Part shown: piece after piece, positions 1 through 7,847 of the stretch
Layout: every line of letters begins with the position of its first letter
Numbering within the stretch: position 1 is the stretch's first letter
Assembly (NCBI GenBank): GCA_016212925.1
Contig: JACRDF010000014.1
Location: forward strand, 62,001-126,000
From: Desulfomonile tiedjei
GTDB lineage: Bacteria; Desulfobacterota; Desulfomonilia; Desulfomonilales; Desulfomonilaceae
DNA length: 64,000 nt
Direction of reading: 5' to 3'
The notes under the pieces: model-generated
Databases searched by the model: none
What the model was told of the DNA's origin: nothing
Seen by the model: only the letters and a program-made list of their open reading frames with translations
Translations under genes and position numbers: made by a program

Positions 1-980
1 ATGCTTATGGAGGTAAAACCCGGCAATGTATTGATCTCGTTGACAATGATTCGATCATCCGGTGTCAGGAACATGTCAACCCGTGCCAGCCCCGAGCCGT
101 CCACGGCCCTGAATGCGGCTATAGCTGCGGAGCGGGCACGTTCCTGAGCTTCGGGCTTCAAGTCCGCGGGGACGACCAATTCCGCTGTGTCATTCAAATA
201 CTTCTCTTCATAGTCGTAGAAATCTGCATGGGAGATTACTTCTCCGGGCACACTTGCCGCAGCAAGGTCATTGCCGAGCACACTGACTTCCAGTTCCCGC
301 CCGACGATGGCATCTTCAATCAGTATCTTTCGATCGTACGAAGCGGCCAGTTCCACTGCGGCCGCAAAACGTGCCGGCTCTTCGACCTTGGTGATGCCCA
401 CGGAAGACCCCAGATTGGCGGGTTTGACAAAGAGCGGGCATCCTCTCTCCCGCATTTTCTCCAGGATCGCCGACTCTCGCTCACGCCACTCACGGCGGAG
501 GAACCAGAAGAACGGTCCCACTTCGAGGCCGTTGTCCCTGAACGCACCTTTCATGATCACTTTGTCCATGCCCACGGCCGATGCGAGTACGCCGCATCCC
601 ACATAGGGCACGTTCGCCAGTTCCAACAAACCCTGGAGGGTGCCATCTTCTCCGTAAGTCCCATGAAGCACAGGAAAAACCACGTCCACGGCCATGTGCT
701 CCGTTTGGCCGCGGTCACTGATGTTCAAGAAACCCTTATGCGCGGGATCCGGCGACAACAGCAACCGGTCGTTTCCAGAAAGATCGGTTTGTGACTGAAA
801 GGAGCCAATCTTGGCGGGTCTTCGGTACCAAGCCCCATGCTGTGTGATCAGAACCGGAATTACGTGATATTTCTCTTTGTCCATCGCCTGAAACACAGAT
901 GCCGCGGATCGAAGAGAAACTTCGTGTTCCGCCGAGCGCCCGCCAAAGATTAGAGCAACTACGAGCCTACCCGATCGCAT
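1..980 (-). CDS. ddl: D-alanine--D-alanine ligase (C-terminus beyond window)
   Basis: Ligates two D-alanines for peptidoglycan precursor synthesis in the cytoplasm (ATP-grasp enzyme). Reading leftward from an ATG at 980, the protein begins MRSGRLVVALIFGGRSAEHE, the glycine-rich N-terminal signature of the Ddl family followed by VSLRSA. The frame stays open to base 1, and the last visible residues include VNEINTLPGFT, the conserved metal-binding C-terminal motif of Ddl. About 326 residues are visible and only the final few dozen are missing. A purine-rich AGGAGGTGCC stretch precedes the ATG. The downstream (left) neighbour is not visible. The ATP-grasp core looks intact and identification is secure. 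Confidence 0.93.
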   Translation of the reverse strand, partial: MRSGRLVVALIFGGRSAEHEVSLRSAASVFQAMDKEKYHVIPVLITQHGAWYRRPAKIGSFQSQTDLSGNDRLLLSPDPAHKGFLNISDRGQTEHMAVDVVFPVLHGTYGEDGTLQGLLELANVPYVGCGVLASAVGMDKVIMKGAFRDNGLEVGPFFWFLRREWRERESAILEKMRERGCPLFVKPANLGSSVGITKVEEPARFAAAVELAASYDRKILIEDAIVGRELEVSVLGNDLAAASVPGEVISHADFYDYEEKYLNDTAELVVPADLKPEAQERARSAAIAAFRAVDGSGLARVDMFLTPDDRIIVNEINTLPGFTSIS

Positions 981-1548
981 GGCACCTCCTGGACGCATTT
1001 TTCGCTCTCCGGTCCATAGCACAATGGTTCGACCATGTTCAAGGGCGATGTCTCGGCTAAAGGTGAACTCTCACTCTTTCCGGGGGTGGCCTGTTTTTGT
1101 GGAGCAAGCTTTCCAGCCTGCCTGTCCTAAAATGCCAAGGATGGCAGGCTGGAAAGCCTGCCCCACGAAAGCATTCAGAATTTCTCCGACCGTAACTGAA
1201 TGCTTAATACTAGTTCCCTTTCAAACAGTGAAAGACAGGTGGAAGCAAAATCCGCACTGACCTGGTGGCCCACAGGTCAGTGGCACCCAAGATCGCATCA
1301 CTTTCGCGCTGTGGGTGCCACGGACCTGAGCTTGGTCAGGTCCGTGCATGTTTGGGGCGAATGTCAATTGTTTGCACACGCAATGTTATAACACCCAGCC
1401 GCGATTGGCGTTGAAATGGTCGGCGCATTACGACTATAATGACATTATCCGCGGTCCGTATTGTTCGATGTCCGTATTCGCGTCTATTCGCGACCCTGCC
1501 CCGGCATCCGCGGACAGTGCAACCTCGAACCGGTGAGGATAGCTTCCC
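981..1548. other. Gene-free region with palindromic repeats
   Basis: No convincing gene. It holds a REP-like palindrome at 1099-1166 (listed separately). A second inverted repeat has arms GTGGCACCCA (from about 1280) and TGGGTGCCAC (about 1313-1322), followed by a hairpin ACGGACCTGA/TCAGGTCCGT at about 1320-1345. The region separates divergent ddl and the ModE-like gene, so promoters for both should lie here, but I see no clear consensus box. Confidence 0.6.
1099..1166. repeat. REP-like palindrome, copy 1
   Basis: The left arm at 1099-1122 (GTGGAGCAAGCTTTCCAGCC...) pairs with 1143-1166 (...GGCTGGAAAGCCTGCCCCAC), leaving a loop of about 20 nt that contains TCCTAAAATGCC. A related copy with the same arms lies at 46452-46535. 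Two intergenic copies 45 kb apart indicate a dispersed repeat family rather than a gene-specific structure. Confidence 0.8.
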
Positions 1549-1932
1549 ATGTCGCTCCGAGTCCGTTCCAAAATCTGGGTGGAAAATGACCAGGGCAAAC
1601 TGGTCATTGGCACGGGCCGACTCCGCATACTCGAAGCCATCATGGAGGCAGGTTCAATTAACAAGGCCGCTCGAAAATTGAAACAGCCTTTTCGAGCCGT
1701 ATGGGGCAAAATCAGGGCCACCGAGGAACGCTGCGGTTTCAAAATAGTGGAGACCACCAGCGAAGGCTCCAGACTCACCAAAGAGGGCCTCGAGTTGTTG
1801 TGGACATATACAAGGTTACGAAGCCGTTGCGAAAAGTACGCGGACGCGCAATTCGGAGAGCTGTTCAACGAAGACGGCAGGTTAGGAAAAACCTCCGTGA
1901 AAACCGGTTCCAATGTGCCGCCTGCCAGGTAG
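1549..1932 (+). CDS. ModE-like winged-helix DNA-binding protein without sensor domain
   Basis: A 127-residue protein with the LysR/ModE-type helix-turn-helix: GRLRILEAIMEAGSINKAAR at about residues 23-42, then a wing containing SRLTKEG. In ModE this domain controls molybdate uptake and molybdoenzyme genes. Here the C-terminal Mop (molybdate-binding) domains are absent, and the protein ends shortly after a basic helix. It is followed about 110 bp downstream by fdhD on the same strand, so it may be a local regulator of formate dehydrogenase maturation or another molybdoenzyme gene. DNA binding is well supported. Molybdate responsiveness is not, because the ligand domain is missing. The ATG at 1549 lies close after GAGGATAGC, a weak ribosome site. 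Confidence 0.75.
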   Translation: MSLRVRSKIWVENDQGKLVIGTGRLRILEAIMEAGSINKAARKLKQPFRAVWGKIRATEERCGFKIVETTSEGSRLTKEGLELLWTYTRLRSRCEKYADAQFGELFNEDGRLGKTSVKTGSNVPPAR

Positions 1933-2043
1933 CTCGGGCCGGCGCGGCCCGGTCTGCCTGGCGTTCTCAAGAAGCCTGCCTGGAAGCTCCCCGTCAGCGG
2001 GCTGTTAATCACAGCAAATTTTCCGGTAGCGGAAAGGACGAAA

Positions 2044-2862
2044 TTGTTGGTTCAGTTCCCCAAAGACCCCACCCACCCGCTCACGACAGAATTTGCGGCT
2101 CAACGCTATAACAAAGGAGTTTTGGAGAGCGCGACCATTTCTCTGGCCAAAGAAGTTCCGTTCACTCTGTTTGTAAACGACAACGAAATATTGTCAATCT
2201 CGACTCTGCCGACCCACCTGAAAGAGCTTTTTGTTGGCTTCCTTGTTTCCGAGGGTGTGATTCTTTCGCGAGAGGAACTCCTGGAATGCTCGGTCGACTA
2301 TGACAATAAATTGGCGCTTGTGGAACTGAATGTCCCGACCGAACGCGTCGAAAAGTTGGAGCAGAAGGGGATGCTCACGTCCGGCTGCGCGGGTGGGCTG
2401 GTCTTCTCGTTGGAGGCTGCTTCAGTTCCTTCAGGACCAAAGGTTGCACTTCCGGCCTTGCCCTGTTCCGTGATCCTGCAAAGAATGCGCGAGTTAGACA
2501 CGTTTCCGGGGCTTTACAGTGTTACGCGGGGCGTCCATGCGGCCTCGGTTGCTGACTGGACCCGGAACCTGGCAATTCTCGAGGACATCGGCCGTCACAA
2601 TGCCGTAGATAAAATCGTGGGCCATTGCTTTCTGAATCAAATCGAAACCAACAACAAGCTGCTTCTTACCACAGGGAGGATCACTTCCGAGGTGCTGGTC
2701 AAAGCGGCCAGGAGCCGGTTTCCCATAATAGTCTCCCGTTCGAGCGCCAGCGCCCTGGCGATTTCTATGGCAAAACAATCAGGAATTGATGTGGTTACTT
2801 ACGTGAGGGCAGGACGCTTCAATTACTTTTCCCACGGAGGCGTGGAACTGGTTCAGGATTAG
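2044..2862 (+). CDS. fdhD: Formate dehydrogenase accessory sulfurtransferase FdhD
   Basis: FdhD moves sulfur from a cysteine desulfurase to the Mo/W-bis-MGD cofactor, which formate dehydrogenases need for activity. The 272-residue protein shows the family signatures EDIGRHNAVDKIVG (about residues 180-193) and TGRITSEVLVKAARS (about 214-228). The usual CxxC loop is reduced to SGCAGG around Cys115, so only one of the two cysteines known in Escherichia coli FdhD is present. The start is TTG at 2044, about 10 nt after a purine-rich GGAAAGGACG. It follows the ModE-like gene and presumably serves the selenocysteine FdhA encoded at 16087-18150 and any other bis-MGD enzyme of the cell. Confidence 0.93.
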   Translation: MLVQFPKDPTHPLTTEFAAQRYNKGVLESATISLAKEVPFTLFVNDNEILSISTLPTHLKELFVGFLVSEGVILSREELLECSVDYDNKLALVELNVPTERVEKLEQKGMLTSGCAGGLVFSLEAASVPSGPKVALPALPCSVILQRMRELDTFPGLYSVTRGVHAASVADWTRNLAILEDIGRHNAVDKIVGHCFLNQIETNNKLLLTTGRITSEVLVKAARSRFPIIVSRSSASALAISMAKQSGIDVVTYVRAGRFNYFSHGGVELVQD

Positions 2863-3145
2863 AGAAGCCGAGGTTTTGTGGGGGAAGCGTTTCTCAAATC
2901 GGAATTATGCACTTGGCAAAGAACAGACTGCTTAGCCTGGCATCGTCCGGACCTGCATCTCCTGATCCTGTAGGGGCGCATGGCGTGCGCCCGCATTATG
3001 GCGACCTCCGGTCGCGCCGTGCAGGAGCCAGGGGATGAGAACAAGAGCGGACATCCTGTGACCAGCGTGATGATCTCCACGGAAGTGGGGCATTCTTTGT
3101 AAAGTGAACAATTCCGTCTCAAATTACAGGTCTCCTCGCGGTTTC

Positions 3146-4156
3146 TTAGTCCTCGCTCAAATTCTGCAACGCGCACCAGGCGGCTCCCAGTAGGGCGGCC
3201 TTATCGTTCAAAATCACTCGGACCGGCATTTGAGAAAGAAGCTCTTTGAATCTGCCCTTTGCTGTGAAGGCTTTCATGAAGGCGCCTTCCTTGAGTTTCG
3301 GTAAAATCTTCGGCGAAATGCCGCCCCCGAGGTAAATCCCTCCGGTGGTCATTCCTGTGAGGGCCAGGTTGCCGGCGTAAGCCCCGAGAATTGAAACAAA
3401 AATCTCTAGCGCCTTGATGCACAGCGGCTCTTTTTGGTCCAGCGCCGCGTCTGAAATCACCATAGGAGGATCTTCAGACTTCAGCCTTTCCGCAAGCCAG
3501 TCAGGTTCGTCATAGTCTCCGCGATCTCTCAGCCAGGAATAAATGTCGGCCAAGCCGGGCCCTGAAATGACGCGTTCCACGCTCACGTGGTCGAATTTAT
3601 TCCTGAGGTACTTCAAAAGATCTGCTTGATCGCCATCAGTGGGGGCAAAATCCGCGTGGCCTCCTTCAGAAGGCACGGGATGCAATTTCTTACCGACTGT
3701 CACGATCAGAGCGACGCCCAGGCCGGTTCCCGGTGCAACAATTCCCATGTTGCCCTTGGCGTTTTCGGCAACGGGGTTCAATTCAAAGATCTCGTCGTTT
3801 CTCAGCAGTGGGACTGCGTGGGCCGTGGCTGTCAAGTCATTGATAAGGCGGACCTTCTTCCATCCGAAGTCGTCCTTGATAACCTGTTCGGACACTTTCC
3901 AAGGCAGATTCGTTGTCTTGCTGGAACCTTCGATAACGGGACCGGGTATGCCGAAGCAGGCAGAAGCGATAGGCTCGGATTTGTCAGCTATGAATGCGGC
4001 GATCAGGTCCGACAGCGTCACTGCGGCTTTGCTTGTAAAAGACTCCATGGTGACAAGTTCCGGCCGCGCGGCTCCCGGCACGAACAGTCCCAGATTCGTC
4101 TTGGTTCCGCCCACGTCCCCCGCCAGTACGGTCGTCCGATCAATAGCGCCGCTCAT
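3146..4156 (-). CDS. glk: Glucokinase
   Basis: Phosphorylates glucose to glucose-6-phosphate in the cytoplasm, feeding glycolysis. The 336 residues match the Glk family length. LAGDVGGTKTNLGLF at about residues 11-25 is the phosphate-1 ATP motif. LINDLTA carries the catalytic Asp (about residue 106), VAPGTGLG is a second phosphate loop, and PSEGGHADFAP is the typical glucose-binding segment with the EGGH motif. The ATG at 4156 is preceded by an AGAGGTG ribosome site. It is monocistronic as far as can be seen, converging on fdhD across a 283-bp spacer that contains no gene. A 6-phosphofructokinase is present at 33.7 kb, consistent with an Embden-Meyerhof route. Confidence 0.92.
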   Translation of the reverse strand: MSGAIDRTTVLAGDVGGTKTNLGLFVPGAARPELVTMESFTSKAAVTLSDLIAAFIADKSEPIASACFGIPGPVIEGSSKTTNLPWKVSEQVIKDDFGWKKVRLINDLTATAHAVPLLRNDEIFELNPVAENAKGNMGIVAPGTGLGVALIVTVGKKLHPVPSEGGHADFAPTDGDQADLLKYLRNKFDHVSVERVISGPGLADIYSWLRDRGDYDEPDWLAERLKSEDPPMVISDAALDQKEPLCIKALEIFVSILGAYAGNLALTGMTTGGIYLGGGISPKILPKLKEGAFMKAFTAKGRFKELLSQMPVRVILNDKAALLGAAWCALQNLSED

Positions 4157-4516
4157 CGGTCACCTCTTGGACCATTTTCGGTGCAAAGTGAAAACGATCA
4201 ACTACTACAAGGGCATAGACGGCTACACAAGAAAAATCTCTTATATACGTGAATTATTCCGTTATAAGTAATGGATTGTTTCCTTTGCTCAGCAGATTTT
4301 GCAGAGGCCGTGAACACATGGCTCCTGGACCTTACTTCAGGCTGCCGCGTGAAATTGTCATTGCGAGGAGTGAAACGACGAAGCAATCTCATTTTCAGTG
4401 GGACGGCCCCGCGTGGAACAAGGGATTGCCCGTCACCGCAAATAGACAGGCGCGCTGACGGCCTACCTTGCCCGCTGCCAGCGGTCCTAATTTTCGCTGC
4501 GTAAGTAAATGGTTAC
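4157..4516. other. Gene-free region with degenerate dispersed repeat
   Basis: I see no gene. At about 4357-4391 lies TCATTGCGAGGAGTGAAACG followed by ACGAAGCAATCTC, which resembles a dispersed intergenic repeat common in Desulfobacterota-like genomes. A degenerate relative (TCATTACGAGGGCGCGGGAG...) occurs at about 15745-15778. Promoter elements for glk should lie in the right-hand part of glk's upstream side, but none is clear. Confidence 0.45.
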
Positions 4517-5761
4517 TCAGAAGGTCTTGCAGACCCAGCGGTAGATTCTTTCGGCGGCCTTGAAATGATGGGGGGTGTTGAGGACCACCACAAGGTAATC
4601 CCTCTTCTCGTTCTTGAACTGGGCCACAATGCACCTGCCGGCCATGTTGGTGAAACCGGTTTTGGCCCCTGCCACCGGCAAGTCTCTGTGTAACAGTTTG
4701 TCATTGGACGCGAGAGGATAGTCTCGCGCCGGCTGGTTACGTGTCCGCATGGTGTAGGTCTTCATGCCGGAGATTTCGCGAATAAGCGGGTACTTGAAGG
4801 CCTCACGGGCGATGATGGCAACTTCCTCCGCTGTCGCAAGGTTCGGCTTGCGTGTCATCAGGTTGCGATGATCTTTACGGCCAAGCATGAATTTCATGTC
4901 CAGCCCGCTGGGAGTGAAGATGTTCGTCCGGGAAGCCCCGAGGAGCGCGGCGCGACGATTCATTGCCGTGATGAAGGCGGTTCTTCCTCCCTTGGGATAG
5001 GAGCGAGCCAGCACCTCCGCACAATCGTTTCCCGATTCGATCAGCATCCCGTGAAGCAGGTCTTTGACACTCAATAGATCTCCAGGTCGAATGCCGACTG
5101 TGTGGCGTTCCACCTCTTTTATGTCATCCGGTACCGTCAGGACATTGTCGAGGTTCATCTCATCAATGACGATCATGGCTGTAAGCAGCTTCGTGATGCT
5201 CGCAATGGGAAGAGGTTCCGAAATATTTTCAGCCAGCATCGGTCTATTGGAAGAGCAGTCCAAGCAGTACAAAGCCCTGGCCTTTACGGCGGGCTTCGGC
5301 CCGGTTGCCACGGTCTTAGGAGCGGACAAAAGAGAAGGAGCGGAAGGGTCGGGCCTCATTGGCTGACTTGCGGGTATCAGCTCAGCTTTTGTCACCGGGC
5401 GTAGGGTGGGATGAGCTGCATCAACCGCTTTACGCGTATCCGAGGGAACGGCCTTCGGTCGAGGCGGCGAGCCCAGAGCGGCGCGGCTCCCGTTCGGATT
5501 TGCCAGATGAGCCACAGGAGCAGCCTGAACCGGGCCGCTGGGAGGCCGTGCCACAACCGGTGCGGCCTGGGGCCTTGGCCGGTCCGCCACAGCGGCCGGA
5601 GCCTTCGGCGGTGTGATGAAGACGGCTTGGCCGTTCCCTGTTCTGGTGACCAGTGCCTCGATGTTTGTCTGGGCCGGGACAGGTTCAAGGCAGAAGCCCG
5701 GTCCGCAACTTATCAAGGTCACAGCGGTGGCCACCAAAAGAAGCCGAACAGACAAACCCAC
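4517..5761 (-). CDS. D-alanyl-D-alanine carboxypeptidase (S11, PBP5-like), probable lipoprotein
   Basis: A penicillin-binding protein of the S11 family, which trims terminal D-alanine from peptidoglycan stem peptides in the periplasm. All three active-site motifs are visible: SITK (Ser acyl-enzyme plus Lys), SGN, and KTG in AKTGFTN. The N-terminus has a hydrophobic stretch ending LISC, resembling a lipobox, followed by about 150 residues rich in Pro and Ala, a likely wall-spanning linker. The frame is open up to 5848, but GTG at 5761 (or TTG at 5755), just after GGAGGTGGA and directly before the hydrophobic segment, is the better start. The C-terminal PBP5 beta domain is absent. Together with ddl at the left edge, this concerns D-Ala metabolism, though the two are not co-transcribed neighbours. 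Confidence 0.88.
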   Translation of the reverse strand: MGLSVRLLLVATAVTLISCGPGFCLEPVPAQTNIEALVTRTGNGQAVFITPPKAPAAVADRPRPQAAPVVARPPSGPVQAAPVAHLANPNGSRAALGSPPRPKAVPSDTRKAVDAAHPTLRPVTKAELIPASQPMRPDPSAPSLLSAPKTVATGPKPAVKARALYCLDCSSNRPMLAENISEPLPIASITKLLTAMIVIDEMNLDNVLTVPDDIKEVERHTVGIRPGDLLSVKDLLHGMLIESGNDCAEVLARSYPKGGRTAFITAMNRRAALLGASRTNIFTPSGLDMKFMLGRKDHRNLMTRKPNLATAEEVAIIAREAFKYPLIREISGMKTYTMRTRNQPARDYPLASNDKLLHRDLPVAGAKTGFTNMAGRCIVAQFKNEKRDYLVVVLNTPHHFKAAERIYRWVCKTF

Positions 5762-6127
5762 TCCACCTCCACCTTCCTTACAGGGGGGCGTCCCTACGGA
5801 TTTGTTAGCTGAAAAGATCTTATAATCCAAGGAAATTAACCATACCACTTGAGCAAATCGCCGAAGATTGTATCAACCTATTAAAAATAAACACCAAAGT
5901 CACTTCTGTCAAGCCAATAATTGCTTCGGTGGCAACTGTTACCCTATCCGGGGACGCTTCACCCATCCAAGGAAGAGATCTACCACCGCAGAGGCCGCGG
6001 AGAGTACGGCGCGCACGGCCGTGCGCGCCGTACTCTTCTCTGCGCGCTCTGCGTTCTCTGCGGTGAAATGGTTTTCTGCAACCTCCTCGCGTAACTGAAT
6101 GGTTGCCTTCGGCAGCTTTCGAGACTC
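5762..6127. other. Gene-free region containing a long perfect palindrome
   Basis: No gene is seen. The palindrome at 6001-6036 and its outer arms are listed separately. The left portion around 5830-5900 is AT-rich and is the likely promoter area for the carboxypeptidase gene. Confidence 0.5.
5981..6066. repeat. Long hairpin around a 36-bp perfect palindrome
   Basis: Bases 6001-6036 form a perfect 36-bp palindrome centred between 6018 and 6019 (half-site AGAGTACGGCGCGCACGG). It is embedded in an imperfect outer repeat with arms ACCGCAGAG on the left and CTCTGCGGT on the right, with several CGCAGAG-like words between. The composition resembles dispersed CGCAGAG-type intergenic repeats. It also lies between two minus-strand genes and could act as a transcript end, though there is no T-run. 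Confidence 0.75.
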
Positions 6128-6967
6128 TCAGATGCTCCCGTTAAACCGGGTAGCCACGGCCCCTCGAAATCTCTGAGGCTCGGGTAAAAAGTCCTTTTCG
6201 ATCATCGCGTACGCGCTATGGTTGTGAATGGACTCGAAGTTCTCCGCTTCAATACGATACCACGGGAAGTTGTCTTTTTCGCGAAGCATGGAAACGGCTG
6301 ATCGAACCACATCTTCCACAAACATCGGGTTTTCAAATGCCCTTTCTGTAACATATTTTTCATCGGGCCTCTTGAGAAGCGAATAGATCTCTGAACTGAC
6401 CGAGGATTCCACCACCTCAATGATATCTTCTATCCAGAAGAACTTCTTGAATTTGAGTTGGACGCGTACCAGACCGCGTTGATTGTGAGCACCGTGGTCC
6501 GAAATTTCTTTTGAGCATGGGCAAACAGTCGTGACCGGAACTTCCACACCCACGATAAGGTCAAAGCGCTCCCCCAGAGCGCCGCTCATAAAACAGGTGT
6601 ATGCCATCAAGCCCGGCGTCGCGGTGACAGGGGCCATCTTTTCAATGAAGTATGGGAACTCGACATTCATGTGAGCGCTTTGTGCGTGGAGCTTGTTTTT
6701 TATCTTTTCGAGGATTTCCTGGAACTTCTCCATCGAGACTTCCCCGCGGAATTCGTTGAGAACTTCTATAAATCGGCTCATGTGAGTTCCCTTGAAATCA
6801 TGGGGCAGATTCACGAAAAGATCAAAAAGACCAACTGTGTGCTGCCACCCTTTTCTCCTATCTTTTACCGCGATAGGATAGCGCAAGCCTTTTACCCCCA
6901 CCTTGTCGATGGGGATCTTACGGCCGTCGGGCTGGCTCTGAATGTCAGGCATTGCCCAAGAATTCAT
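6128..6967 (-). CDS. folE2: GTP cyclohydrolase FolE2 (type IB)
   Basis: Converts GTP to 7,8-dihydroneopterin triphosphate, the first step of both folate and queuosine/7-deazaguanine biosynthesis. Family features: MPDIQSQPD near the N-terminus, GTHMSRF (active-site His) about a quarter of the way in, and the zinc-ligand segment TTVCPCSKEISDHGAHNQRG in the middle. The length of 279 residues fits FolE2. Two ATGs are possible. The one at 6973 directly abuts AGGAGA, whereas 6967 sits 6 nt after it and is preferred. The gene lies downstream of queD on the same strand, which uses the same product, so the two may be functionally paired despite a 311-bp spacer. Confidence 0.93.
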   Translation of the reverse strand: MNSWAMPDIQSQPDGRKIPIDKVGVKGLRYPIAVKDRRKGWQHTVGLFDLFVNLPHDFKGTHMSRFIEVLNEFRGEVSMEKFQEILEKIKNKLHAQSAHMNVEFPYFIEKMAPVTATPGLMAYTCFMSGALGERFDLIVGVEVPVTTVCPCSKEISDHGAHNQRGLVRVQLKFKKFFWIEDIIEVVESSVSSEIYSLLKRPDEKYVTERAFENPMFVEDVVRSAVSMLREKDNFPWYRIEAENFESIHNHSAYAMIEKDFLPEPQRFRGAVATRFNGSI

Positions 6968-7278
6968 GGACATTCTCCTGAGTTACCGGCGGACCGGTAA
7001 GGATTTAATGAGTCCTGCTCAAGAGCGGATTTCATCCGGCTCGTGGCTCCCCCTGACTGTTCTTTGCCGACCACAGGGGACCCTCCAGGACCTGTTGCGA
7101 AAAACTCCCTGTGGAGTATAATCGCGCTGATGAACATTCTTGTCGACGTACGGGCGGCTTACTTGATGTGACTTGAATTCAGGCCGTTTCGGCCTTCGGC
7201 GCAGGCAACGCCTCGCAACATTGTTTTTTTGGGCCGACCCTCGCGGAAATTGCCAGCTTTTCAGAAACCTTTCGAGGC
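6968..7278. other. Gap between queD and folE2
   Basis: About 310 bases without a convincing gene. It contains short GC-rich inverted sequences but no recognisable riboswitch core or consensus promoter that I can defend. An independent folE2 promoter is likely here because the spacing is large. Confidence 0.4.
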
Positions 7279-7650
7279 CTAGTCCCGGATAAAGGTAGCC
7301 CTCGATGTATCCGATTCGTAGACCGAGACGCTGTAGAGAATCTCGCCGCGATCTTTCAGCCCCTGAGCTATTTCCTTGTACAAATATGCTGCGATATTCT
7401 CCGCGGACGGCTCAATCTCATCGAATGGTTTAACATCATTCAGGTAGGTGTGGTCAAGCCTTTCGACGACTCTGTTGGCAGCATGCTTCAGGTCACCAAA
7501 GTCTATGACCATTCCGCCCGGACCAGGGGACGAGGCCCTCGCTGTAACATGGACTCGGTAGTTGTGACCGTGCAAGCGCTCACACTTTCCTTTGTAATCT
7601 CTCAAGCGGTGGGCGCCGCAAAAGCCGACAATGATTTCAAGTTCATACAT
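7279..7650 (-). CDS. queD: 6-carboxy-5,6,7,8-tetrahydropterin synthase QueD
   Basis: Second enzyme of the queuosine/7-deazaguanine pathway (6-pyruvoyl-tetrahydropterin synthase family), making 6-carboxytetrahydropterin from dihydroneopterin triphosphate. The zinc-binding His residues are visible in FCGAHRL and LHGHNY, with Cys in KCERLHGHNYRV. The segment GMVIDFGDLK and the LDHTYLN motif complete the signature. The reading frame can begin at GTG 7665, but the ATG at 7650 is spaced about 9 nt from GTGAGAGAT and gives the usual N-terminus (MYELEI). About 123 residues. It is divergent from the serine protease gene, so both promoters share 7651-7847. Confidence 0.92.
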   Translation of the reverse strand: MYELEIIVGFCGAHRLRDYKGKCERLHGHNYRVHVTARASSPGPGGMVIDFGDLKHAANRVVERLDHTYLNDVKPFDEIEPSAENIAAYLYKEIAQGLKDRGEILYSVSVYESDTSRATFIRD

Positions 7651-7847
7651 ATATAAATCTCTCACAAAGTACAGGGGTGTTAATCAAAAACATTAGAAAA
7701 TAAACGAAACATACTGATTGTGTCAAGGAAAATCCAAAAAAATAGGTTGACAAGCCGGTTCGTCTGGGGCTATATGCAAGCCCATCTCCCGGAAAACCGC
7801 GCCTATCCAGCGGTTTGCCTCCGAAAACCGTTTGAAGGAGTCTTTGG

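Noticed and set aside
4271-4500. Possible small gene in the repeat-bearing spacer right of the carboxypeptidase gene
   Set aside because: Frames there consist of a dispersed repeat and lack a start with a ribosome site.
6968-7278. preQ1 or tetrahydrofolate riboswitch before folE2
   Set aside because: I could not identify the conserved aptamer core on the minus strand; a covariance-model search would decide.
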